Assembly: GCA_026398675.1 (NCBI GenBank)
Contig: JAPLSK010000100.1
Coordinates: 1-6,560, forward strand
Source of the DNA: a bacterium
GTDB lineage: Bacteria > RBG-13-66-14
Direction of reading: 5' to 3'
Length of the DNA stretch: 6,560 nucleotides
Shown piece by piece: positions 1 to 5,197 of the stretch. The notes under the pieces are model-generated. The model ran no database searches. It was not told where the DNA came from and was given only the letters and a program-made list of their open reading frames with translations. The position numbers were made by a program, and so were the translations under genes. How positions within the stretch are numbered: position 1 is the first letter of the stretch; each line of letters starts with the position of its first letter.

Positions 1-1084
1 TCAACCGACGCGGGGGCTTTTTCCCGTACACTTTGTCGCGGGCTCCGGCCTGGGCGTTCGCTACCTCTGAATCTGCGTGACAGACGACGGCGGGGGCGAG
101 CTGGAGCCGCCGCACCACGAGGGTCAACCCCTCCTCGGCGGGGAGGGCCTTCCGGGCGCGGGCCTCGATTTCGGCCTGGACCCGCTCCGGGTCCTCCTCG
201 GGCAAGAGGCGGCGGTCCACGGTGAAGGAGACCTTCCCCGGAATGACGTTGACCTTCGCCGTCGCGCTGGTGATTTTCCCGCCGAGGGTCATCGCGCCGC
301 GGGCGTCCTCGGGCCGAGCGACGGGCAGGTCGCTCTTTGCGGCGCAGAGCTCGGGCTCCGCGTCCAGGAGACCGCGGGCCACGGCCACGGCCCCGGCGAA
401 GGCGTTGACCCCCTCGTAGGGGCGGCTGGCGTGCCCCGAGCGGCCCCGGACTTCAATCTCCAGCCAGAGGACCCCCTTGTTGGCGATGGTGAGCGCCGGG
501 CCGGAGTGCCCCTCGAACAGGCCGGCGTCCGCCTTCAGGACGCCTCGTCCCGCCAGCCATCCGAGGCCGCAGGCCCCACCCGATTCCTCGTCGGGGACGT
601 AGCTGAACTCGAGGTCGCAGGACGGCTCGAGCCCGATTTTATTGAGGGCCGCCAGGGCGGCGAGGTGGGCGGTGATGGTCCCCTTCATGTCCCCGGCGCC
701 GCGGCCGCGCAGCCACTCGCCGTCGCGCCCGAGCACGAAGGGGTCCCGCGTCCAGCCCTCGCCGGGCGGGACCACGTCGTAGTGGCCGTTGAGGTGGAGG
801 GTCTTCTTCCGGCCGAGGCGGAGGCGGCCCAGGAGGTTGGGCCGGGGGAGGCCTTCCGATTCCGGGTACAGCCGGCGCACCTCGGCCTCGGTGGGGAATA
901 GCACCACCAGACCGATTCCCAGCTTCTCCATCTCGGCGCCCAATTCCGCGACCAGGCGGTGATACTCCCGTCCGGGGGGGTTGACCGTGGGCACGGCCAC
1001 CAGCCGGGCCAGGAAGTCCTCGGACCAGTCCCGGAGCCCGACGAGGGCTTCCTTTAGCGCCTTTTCTTTCATCCGGTCAATCAT
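1..1084 (-). CDS. M20 family metallopeptidase (ArgE/DapE/CPG2-like), C-terminus cut by window edge
   Basis: The frame is open from ATG at 1084 to the left edge, giving 361 residues without a stop. Landmarks of the M20 di-zinc amidohydrolases appear in order. GHYDVVP holds H101 (zinc ligand) and D103. RGAGDMKG holds D132, the bridging ligand. VPDEESGG holds E166 (catalytic base) and E167 (ligand). D186 lies where the second-site ligand is expected. The dimerisation/lid domain starts near ANKGVLWLEIEVRG, with H218 in GRSGHAS, and VNVIPGK with the following DRR is the usual lid-domain end. The family hydrolyses N-acyl or peptide bonds in the cytosol (desuccinylases, deacetylases, carboxypeptidases); the substrate cannot be read here. 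After D186 the usual E-P-T is replaced by EGHSG, so it is not a canonical ArgE or DapE. The last histidine ligand and roughly 40-80 C-terminal residues lie outside the window. It starts 28 nt after the preceding stop, so it is probably cotranscribed with that gene. A second ATG at 1072 is possible. Confidence 0.93.
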   Translation of the reverse strand, partial: MIDRMKEKALKEALVGLRDWSEDFLARLVAVPTVNPPGREYHRLVAELGAEMEKLGIGLVVLFPTEAEVRRLYPESEGLPRPNLLGRLRLGRKKTLHLNGHYDVVPPGEGWTRDPFVLGRDGEWLRGRGAGDMKGTITAHLAALAALNKIGLEPSCDLEFSYVPDEESGGACGLGWLAGRGVLKADAGLFEGHSGPALTIANKGVLWLEIEVRGRSGHASRPYEGVNAFAGAVAVARGLLDAEPELCAAKSDLPVARPEDARGAMTLGGKITSATAKVNVIPGKVSFTVDRRLLPEEDPERVQAEIEARARKALPAEEGLTLVVRRLQLAPAVVCHADSEVANAQAGARDKVYGKKPPRRL

Positions 1085-1112
1085 CGCCGTTTCCGGGGCG
1101 GGTCGGCCCCGC

Positions 1113-1571
1113 TCATTCGGGATTGTGGACCTCGATGACGCCCGCGACATCGCCGGCCCGTATTTTGCCCACGGAGGCGAACCCCTCCTCGGTGACTACG
1201 CCTGAGCCCTTGGCCGGAGTGCCGGTGGGGACTTTTATCGGTTCGAGATTGAACTCCGCATCGTCCCAGAGGACCTCGCCGCCGGCATCCAGGAGCTCCG
1301 CCGTCACGTGGACGTTGTAGAGGTTCCGCCCGCCGGTGTTCTCCACGCGGAGCCGGATTTCGGGCGCGGGGCCCTCCCCGTGAATCTCCAATCCGGTGAC
1401 GGTGACCTCGCCGGGCAGATCAATGGTGTCGGGGTCTATGCCGTAGGCCTCGGCCGTTGCCCGGTCCGCCTCCTCGGCCGTTTCCCGGGTCCATTTATCC
1501 ACGTTGCACAGGATGACCAAAATCGCGGCGAGCGCGAGGCCCAGGGATACGAGGGTCCCGAGGAAACGCAT
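1113..1571 (-). CDS. Small membrane-anchored protein with FxLYD-like beta-sandwich domain, hypothetical
   Basis: This 152-residue protein has no confident family. The start at 1571 is chosen because GGAGG lies 5 nt upstream. The longer open frame to 1706 would add 45 residues translated back through the terminator of the preceding operon. Residues about 4-22 (FLGTLVSLGLALAAILVIL) form one hydrophobic segment, either a membrane anchor or an uncleaved signal. C22 follows it, but the preceding residues VIL do not make a normal lipobox. After a charged linker (about 23-52), residues about 55-115 alternate like a beta sandwich: VTVTGLEIHG, IRLRVENTGGRNLYNVHVTAELLD, then GGEVLWDD. The N-T-G...NVxVxxxLxDxxGxV pattern resembles extracytoplasmic FxLYD-type domains. 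A likely role is a cell-envelope accessory or binding protein; no enzyme motif is visible. The M20 peptidase gene follows after 28 nt. Confidence 0.8.
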   Translation of the reverse strand: MRFLGTLVSLGLALAAILVILCNVDKWTRETAEEADRATAEAYGIDPDTIDLPGEVTVTGLEIHGEGPAPEIRLRVENTGGRNLYNVHVTAELLDAGGEVLWDDAEFNLEPIKVPTGTPAKGSGVVTEEGFASVGKIRAGDVAGVIEVHNPE

Positions 1572-1576
1572 GGGAA

Positions 1577-1581
1577 CCTCC
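1577..1581 (-). promoter_or_regulatory. Shine-Dalgarno GGAGG setting the start at 1571
   Basis: GGAGG on the minus strand, 5 nt upstream of ATG 1571. It is among the strongest ribosome binding sites in the window and decides the start in favour of the 152-residue form. Confidence 0.8.
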
Positions 1582-1605
1582 CCTTCTATGGTAAGGGAGT
1601 ATATC

Positions 1606-1647
1606 AAAAAAAACGGCACGGGTGCGCCGCGCCGATCGCCCGTGCCG
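1606..1647 (-). terminator. Intrinsic terminator of the CDF operon
   Basis: On the minus strand a perfect 9-bp inverted repeat, CGGCACGGG (1639-1647) pairing with CCCGTGCCG (1614-1622), encloses a 16-nt GC-rich loop and is followed directly by eight T (1606-1613). It begins 9 nt after the TGA of the transporter gene (1657-1659). This is a standard rho-independent terminator and separates that operon from the two genes beyond it. Confidence 0.93.
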
Positions 1648-1656
1648 GAGCCTGGG

Positions 1657-2805
1657 TCAGTCTTTATCCCTCTCGGAGTCCAGGTGGACCAGGACCGCAT
1701 CCACACCCTCGAGCTCCTCGAGGCAGCGCTTCACCTCGTCGGCCACCCGGTGGGCGTCGGTGAGGGGGAGGCCGCCGTCGAGCTCGACGTGGATGTCCAG
1801 GGCCACCCCCGAGGCGCGTCGGTGGAGCCGGAGGTCGTGGAAACCGGCCAGCCCGGGGATGGTGCGGCAGGACTCCTCCACGGCGCGGCGGATTTCGGCG
1901 TTGCGCCGGCCGTCCAGAAGCTCCGGCTCGGTCAGGGGCTCGACGTGGACGAAGACGCTGCCCAGGCGCGGCAGGTGCTTGTGGAGGTTGGCCTCGATGA
2001 ACTCGGTGATGCGGTGCGCCTGGAACACGTCCATTTCCGGATCCACGGCGATGACGAGGTCCGCCACGGTGAGGTTGCCCATGTGCCGGGCGCAGATGCG
2101 GCGGACGTCCCGGACCCCCTTTACCTCGGCGGTCAGCTCGCCCATCCGCTCTCGGAGTTCCCGCTCGACGCCGGAGTCGATGAGCTCCCGGGCGGCGTTC
2201 AGGATGATCTTAAAGCCCACCACCCCGATCATCAGCGCGACGATGATCGAGCCCACGGGGTCGAGGAAGTTCCACTGCGGGAGGAGGATGGCCCCGACGA
2301 TGGCGACGAGGGCCACCACGCTGGAGAGGGCGTCGGAGCGGTGGTGCCAGGCGTTGGCCTCGACGGCTTTCGACCCCGTTCTGCGGGCCACGCGACGCGT
2401 CCAGCGGAAGAGCCATTCCTTCACCACGATCGAGACCAGGGCCGCGACCGCGGCGATCCAGGACGGCACGGTGGGCACGGGGTGGTGGATCTTCTCCAGC
2501 CCCGCCAAACCCAACCAGACCGCGACGCCGATGAGGATCAACCCCAGGATGAAGGCCGCCATAGTCTCGAAGCGGCCGTGGCCGTAGGGGTGTCCCTCGT
2601 CGGCGGGCCGGTCCGACAGCCGGATGCCGAAGAGGACGACGACGTCGGAAACCAGGTCGGATAAGGAGTGGACGGCGTCGGAGACCATGGCCGCCGAGTG
2701 GCCGAGGATGCCGGCGGCGAACTTGGCCCCGGTCAGGACCAGGTTGATCCCGGCCCCGATCCAGGTGACACCTTTCTTGGCGCGGCTATCGGCGACAGCG
2801 TCCAT
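1657..2805 (-). CDS. Cation diffusion facilitator (CDF) family metal efflux transporter with two tandem C-terminal ZT-dimer-like domains
   Basis: A 382-residue inner-membrane proton-coupled divalent metal exporter of the FieF/YiiP-MamM type (Zn, Fe, Mn or similar). The membrane domain covers residues about 13-210. Transport-site residues are visible: H46-SLS-D50 after D43 in TM2, and H154-xxx-D158 in HHRSDALSS of TM5. The loop motif DEGHPYGHGRFE (D69, H72, H76) matches the second metal site of YiiP. The first cytoplasmic dimerisation domain spans about 213-291 (GVRDVRRICARHMGN through FVHVEPL). A second copy spans about 300-376 (IPGLAGFHDLRLHRR, DAHRVADEV, VLVHLD). FieF-type proteins are about 300 residues with one such domain, so the extra 80 residues are a duplication. 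ATG 2805 lies 3 nt after the upstream stop, which indicates translational coupling; the local Shine-Dalgarno is weak. Family assignment is firm. The metal is not determined, although the tetrahedral H/D site is compatible with zinc or iron. Confidence 0.96.
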   Translation of the reverse strand: MDAVADSRAKKGVTWIGAGINLVLTGAKFAAGILGHSAAMVSDAVHSLSDLVSDVVVLFGIRLSDRPADEGHPYGHGRFETMAAFILGLILIGVAVWLGLAGLEKIHHPVPTVPSWIAAVAALVSIVVKEWLFRWTRRVARRTGSKAVEANAWHHRSDALSSVVALVAIVGAILLPQWNFLDPVGSIIVALMIGVVGFKIILNAARELIDSGVERELRERMGELTAEVKGVRDVRRICARHMGNLTVADLVIAVDPEMDVFQAHRITEFIEANLHKHLPRLGSVFVHVEPLTEPELLDGRRNAEIRRAVEESCRTIPGLAGFHDLRLHRRASGVALDIHVELDGGLPLTDAHRVADEVKRCLEELEGVDAVLVHLDSERDKD

Positions 2806-2808
2806 TCG

Positions 2809-3369
2809 CTACCAGCCCGGAGGCGGACCCCAGAGACCCAGCAAGTAGTCCAGGGTCCCGGTGGTCCAGATGAGGTTCATGATGTGGAACCAGAGCACCG
2901 CTCCGGAGAGCCCCAGTCCCACCAAGCCGGGCAGGAACCCGCGGAACCAGCCCTTCCGGAAGTTCAGCACCGCCACCAGCCCCACGATGAGCCCGGCGAT
3001 GCCCAGGGGCCAGGAGAGGACCAGGACGAAGGGGATCAAGTACAGGAAGAAGGCGCCCACGCCCAGCCCCAGGCTTATGAATCCGAAGAAAAGCCCGGAG
3101 ACGTCCAGGCTGATGTTCACCTCTTGGGTGATCTTAGACCACCAGCCACCCCCGTGTCCAGTGTCCATCCCCGCCTCCTCCGCCGGGTGTACGTGCCCGG
3201 CGTCGTGGGCGTCCGTGTGCCTGCGGCTGGAGTCCATCCCGCGTTTCATTTCCCGGAAGCCGGTGCGCATCCCCCGCATCCCCGCGTCCAGTCCCTTTCG
3301 CATCGCCCGCACGCCCGCGCCGACGGCCGTGGCGATGTCGGCCGCGGGGTCTTTTTCCTTCTCGTCCAT
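2809..3369 (-). CDS. Membrane protein with amphipathic N-terminal helix and His-rich linker, coupled to the CDF transporter
   Basis: I do not recognise this 186-residue protein as a named family. Residues 15-46 form an amphipathic helix with hydrophobic residues every 3-4 positions (M23, L27, M31, M34, F38, M41, M45) among Arg/Lys, suggesting a coiled coil or membrane-surface helix. Residues 47-75 are a soluble linker with five histidines (H51, H55, H59, H61, H72) mixed with D and E, compatible with loose metal binding. Residues about 91-168 carry three or four hydrophobic segments, with the RKGWFRG loop at 138-144; this half resembles small DUF4190-like membrane proteins. The start at 3369 is chosen because GAGGT lies 5 nt upstream; ATG 3381 would add four residues. 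Its TAG ends 3 nt before the transporter ATG, so the two are made together. An accessory or metal-delivery role is inferred from this context and the His-rich linker only. Confidence 0.85.
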   Translation of the reverse strand: MDEKEKDPAADIATAVGAGVRAMRKGLDAGMRGMRTGFREMKRGMDSSRRHTDAHDAGHVHPAEEAGMDTGHGGGWWSKITQEVNISLDVSGLFFGFISLGLGVGAFFLYLIPFVLVLSWPLGIAGLIVGLVAVLNFRKGWFRGFLPGLVGLGLSGAVLWFHIMNLIWTTGTLDYLLGLWGPPPGW

Positions 3370-3374
3370 GGCGG

Positions 3375-3379
3375 ACCTC
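3375..3379 (-). promoter_or_regulatory. Shine-Dalgarno GAGGT favouring the start at 3369
   Basis: GAGGT on the minus strand, 5 nt upstream of ATG 3369. The alternative ATG 3381 overlaps this site and has only a weak GGAA upstream. Confidence 0.6.
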
Positions 3380-3433
3380 ATGTTTCATTCCGGCCCGGGG
3401 TCGGCGCCGTTCGGCGAGCCGGTCGGCGATTAC

Positions 3434-3465
3434 GGGCTCGTCCACCCCCTTCGGTGGCTCCGCCC
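3434..3465 (-). other. Imperfect hairpin in the leader of the His-rich/CDF operon
   Basis: In the transcript GGGC (3462-3465) pairs with GCCC (3434-3437), and CCACC (3453-3457) pairs with GGTGG (3442-3446). They are separated by a symmetrical 4x4 internal loop (GGAG opposite ACGA), with a 6-nt apical loop. The purine-rich internal loop could form G-A pairs. It lies mid-way in the roughly 120-nt leader between the predicted transcription start and the first gene. It matches no riboswitch class I know; function unknown. Confidence 0.45.
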
Positions 3466-3496
3466 ATCCTTTCCCCGCCGGAGGATTTCGTGAAGT

Positions 3497-3525
3497 ATTT
3501 TAGCTCGAATGATTAATAATTTCAA
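3497..3525 (-). promoter_or_regulatory. Sigma-70-type promoter of the His-rich/CDF operon
   Basis: Minus strand: -35 TTGAAA (3520-3525), a 17-bp spacer, and -10 TAAAAT (3497-3502). Five of six bases match consensus in each box and the spacing is optimal. The predicted start near 3490 gives a leader of about 120 nt. The box sits in an AT-rich island inside otherwise GC-rich DNA, and the upstream A/T tracts (3526-3562) look like an UP element. This is the best promoter in the window. Confidence 0.82.
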
Positions 3526-3562
3526 GCGATAAATTAATTATTTTTATATTCACTTTTAATAT
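3512..3562. promoter_or_regulatory. Possible operator elements around the -35 box
   Basis: Two palindromic ATTAAT hexamers (3512-3517 and 3533-3538) sit 21 bp apart, two helical turns, flanking the -35 box. Further upstream is an inverted repeat ATATT-N7-AATAT (3546-3562). In an AT-rich stretch these can occur by chance. The phased placement around the -35 makes a repressor site possible, and a metal sensor would suit the operon, but no known box (Fur, Zur, MntR) is matched convincingly. Confidence 0.3.
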
Positions 3563-3630
3563 CTGCACGAGGCCCCAGTATCCGTTCACCCCCATTGAAC
3601 ATCAAGGATGCGGCCCCACCCGTCGTCGCC

Positions 3631-3647
3631 GGCGAAGGGGCTTCGCC
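3631..3647. repeat. GC-rich hairpin in the propeller-gene downstream flank
   Basis: GGCGAAG (3631-3637), a 3-nt loop, and CTTCGCC (3641-3647) form a perfect 7-bp inverted repeat. An overlapping alternative, 3637-3649, folds on the minus strand as GGGGC-GAA-GCCCC. That contains the d(GCGAAGC) core known from biophysical work as an unusually stable mini-hairpin. The same core recurs one repeat unit away at 3722-3728. It may act as a 3'-end stabilising or stalling structure; there is no T run. Confidence 0.55.
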
Positions 3648-3800
3648 CCGTTTGTCGTCGCCCTCGCCCCTAACCCCCATCCTCGGCGGCGGACTTCACC
3701 GCGTACAGATACCCGTCGGGGGCTTCGCTCCGTTTGTCGCCGCTCTCGCCCCTAATCCCCATCCTCGGCGGCGGTCGTTACCGCGTACAAATACCCATCA
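3637..3800 (-). repeat. Tandem 82-bp direct repeat duplicating the 3' end of the propeller gene
   Basis: Unit 3637-3718 and unit 3719-3800 align without gaps and differ at 10 of 82 positions by hand alignment, mostly transitions. The second unit covers the last codons of the propeller gene (DGYLYAVTTAAEDGD, stop 3752-3754) plus 33 bp downstream. The first unit encodes an untranslated echo, DGYLYAVKSAAEDGG followed by a stop, in a frame shifted by the 82-bp period. A third partial copy at 3618-3636 (15 of 19 matching 3793-3811) echoes FASDDG as FAGDDG. The pattern indicates repeated tandem duplication of the gene end followed by drift. Confidence 0.85.
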
Positions 3801-5197
3801 TCACTGGCGAAATAAGCCATCCCCCCGCCGCAGGCCGGGTCCGACAGCACGTGCTGCTTGGCCGCGTAAGCCCAGACCACCTTCCCGGCGCCCGCGTCCA
3901 GGCAGTAGAGGCTCCCGTTGGCGCTGCCGATGTAGAACACGGCCTCGGCCGCCTCGGGCTTCGCCGGCCAGTCGCCGGACTCGATCCAGCGCGCCGGCTG
4001 CGAGACACAGAACCCCCGCCCGTCGGTCAGCTTCCCCGCCACCACGCCCCCGGCCTCCACCGTGTTCGTCGTCTTGTGCCGCCAGCGCTCCCCCCCGGTC
4101 ATGGCGTCCAGGCAGTAGATGATGTGGTTCAGGCAGCCGAAGTACACCCGCCCGTCGAACACCACGACCCGCGACCGGATGCAGTTCCAGTAGTCGGGGT
4201 CGCGGTAGCGCCAGAGCGCCTTCCCCGTCCCGGCGTCCAGGCACCGCAGCCAGGTGTCGTCGGAGCCGAAATAAACCTTCCCCTCCCAGACGTAGGGCGA
4301 GCTGTATACCCGCCCTTCCGTTTCGAACTTCCACTTGGGCGCGCCGGTGGCGGCGTCCAGGCAGTAAAGCCACCCGTCGAGCGACCCGACGAACACCTTC
4401 CCCCCGGCTACGAAGGGCGTCGAGAAGACCCAGCCGCCGGTCTCGTAGCGCCAGACTTCCTCCCCCGTGGCGGCGTCCAGGCAGTAGACGTCGTGGTCGT
4501 AGGAGCCGAAGTACACCCGCCCGTCCGCGTAGGTCACCCCGCCGCCGACGTAATGCCCGGTACCGAAGCGCCAAAGCCTTTTCCCCGTCTGCGCGTCGAA
4601 GCACCACATGGAGTTGTCGCAGCTCCCCACGTACACCCGGCCGTCGGCGACCAGGGCCTCGCCTATCACCGGCCCGCCCGTCGAGTGCTTCCACAGCCCG
4701 TGGCCCGTCCCGGCGTCCACGCAGTACACGTAGCCGTCCTCGGACCCGAAGTAAACCTTCCCCTCGGCGTAGAAGGGCGAGCTGGTCAGGGAGTCGCCCT
4801 CCTGGAACTTCCAGACGAGCTCCGCCCGCCCTGTCGGAACCTCGGGGATCCCCCCGAGCCCCCGGGCGAAGACGGCGAAGAGGGCGGCCATGGCGAAGGC
4901 GATGACCGTCACCCCGACGAGGATGCCGAGACCGATGATGATGTAGCGCCCCGGCTGGCGGATGCGCTTCTTCTTGGCGAACTCCTCGGTGCTCAGGTTC
5001 CCGAGTTCCGCTTCGTGTTCGAGGTGGCTCTTGAAGGGCTCGACGTCGGCCAGCGGCCGCCAGTCGAAGGCGGACATGTCGTAGACCTCGTCCGTGGGCG
5101 AGAGCTCGCGGAGGTCGAGCATTTTCAGAATTTTGCGCGCGGTGCGGGCCGGTTCCGGCGCCCCGTACGCCCGCACGATGAAGATTATTGTATACAT
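3752..5197 (-). CDS. Membrane-anchored eight-bladed PQQ-like beta-propeller protein
   Basis: A 481-residue protein. Residues 1-84 are polar and presumably cytosolic. Residues about 86-110 (YIIIGLGILVGVTVIAFAMAAL) form one membrane helix preceded by KKKR...R...R, so by positive-inside the propeller (about 125-480) faces outward. Eight repeats of about 40 residues follow W-x-[FY]-xTGG...dGkVYfGSxDgxxYCLDAxTG. This is the PQQ_2/BamB-like fold, usually a protein- or ligand-binding scaffold. No PQQ-dehydrogenase catalytic residues are seen, so an enzyme role is unlikely. Blade 7 has an insertion (about GRGFCVSQPARWIESGDWPA). The start is uncertain. ATG 5197 lies inside the truncated DUF559 gene with a weak GGAA. 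ATG 5122 has no site. ATG 5077 has GAGGT at 7 nt. I keep 5197 because high third-position GC in this frame extends upstream to about 5176. The original N-terminus may have been lost at the junction. Confidence 0.92.
   Translation of the reverse strand: MYTIIFIVRAYGAPEPARTARKILKMLDLRELSPTDEVYDMSAFDWRPLADVEPFKSHLEHEAELGNLSTEEFAKKKRIRQPGRYIIIGLGILVGVTVIAFAMAALFAVFARGLGGIPEVPTGRAELVWKFQEGDSLTSSPFYAEGKVYFGSEDGYVYCVDAGTGHGLWKHSTGGPVIGEALVADGRVYVGSCDNSMWCFDAQTGKRLWRFGTGHYVGGGVTYADGRVYFGSYDHDVYCLDAATGEEVWRYETGGWVFSTPFVAGGKVFVGSLDGWLYCLDAATGAPKWKFETEGRVYSSPYVWEGKVYFGSDDTWLRCLDAGTGKALWRYRDPDYWNCIRSRVVVFDGRVYFGCLNHIIYCLDAMTGGERWRHKTTNTVEAGGVVAGKLTDGRGFCVSQPARWIESGDWPAKPEAAEAVFYIGSANGSLYCLDAGAGKVVWAYAAKQHVLSDPACGGGMAYFASDDGYLYAVTTAAEDGD
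3755..4825 (-). repeat. Blade-encoding internal repeats of about 120 bp
   Basis: The eight propeller blades are also similar at the DNA level. A core reading GCGTCCAGGCAGTA on the plus strand, or a close variant, recurs near 3895, 4106, 4233, 4356, 4474, 4594 and 4714, mostly about 120 bp apart. It encodes the YCLDA strand of each blade. The exceptions in spacing come from the insertion-bearing blade 7. Such near-identity makes blade gain or loss by recombination possible. Confidence 0.75.
5085..5089 (-). promoter_or_regulatory. Candidate Shine-Dalgarno GAGGT for an internal start at 5077
   Basis: GAGGT on the minus strand, 7 nt upstream of ATG 5077 (protein MSAFDWRPLADVEP..., 441 residues). 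It is the only good ribosome binding site near the 5' end of the propeller gene. It could give a shorter product, or be a chance match inside codons for E-V-Y-D. Confidence 0.35.

Larger units (their letters stand above)
3370..3751. other. 382-bp intergenic region, summary
   Basis: In transcription order from 3751 this holds: the tandem 82-bp repeats carried over from the propeller gene 3' end; a perfect 7-bp GC-rich hairpin at 3631-3647; a short inverted repeat GTTCA-N7-TGAAC at 3584-3600 of unknown use; the AT-rich promoter island (about 3489-3562); and a GC-rich leader with one hairpin. No credible coding frame was found. The 103-codon open frame at 3134-3445 is an Arg/Gly-rich shadow of the downstream gene. 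No U-tract terminator follows the propeller gene. Confidence 0.6.

Noticed and set aside
77..901. Plus-strand open frame of 274 codons
   Set aside because: It is antisense to the M20 peptidase, which has all expected motifs; the plus-strand product is G/P/A/E-rich with no recognisable domain.
1505..1571. Lipoprotein signal for the small membrane protein (C22 after the hydrophobic segment)
   Set aside because: The residues before the cysteine are V-I-L, not the small residue at -1 required by a lipobox.
1572..1706. Longer N-terminus for the small membrane protein (start at 1706)
   Set aside because: It would be translated from the end of the transporter gene through the terminator stem and T-tract, and the 45 extra residues look random; a strong ribosome binding site marks 1571.
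1504..2664. Plus-strand open frame of 386 codons (and the overlapping 321-codon frame at 1622-2587)
   Set aside because: Antisense to the CDF transporter; composition is typical of GC-rich antisense shadows (D/G/H/V-rich or S/R/T-rich) and the frame crosses the terminator.
3134..3445. Minus-strand 103-codon open frame upstream of and overlapping the His-rich gene
   Set aside because: Arg/Gly/His-rich shadow; the overlapping frame has clear membrane helices and a better ribosome binding site.
5186..5192. A -10 promoter box (TACAAT) for the propeller gene
   Set aside because: No acceptable -35 hexamer at 16-18 bp upstream, and the bases are explained as DUF559 codons for Y-N-N.
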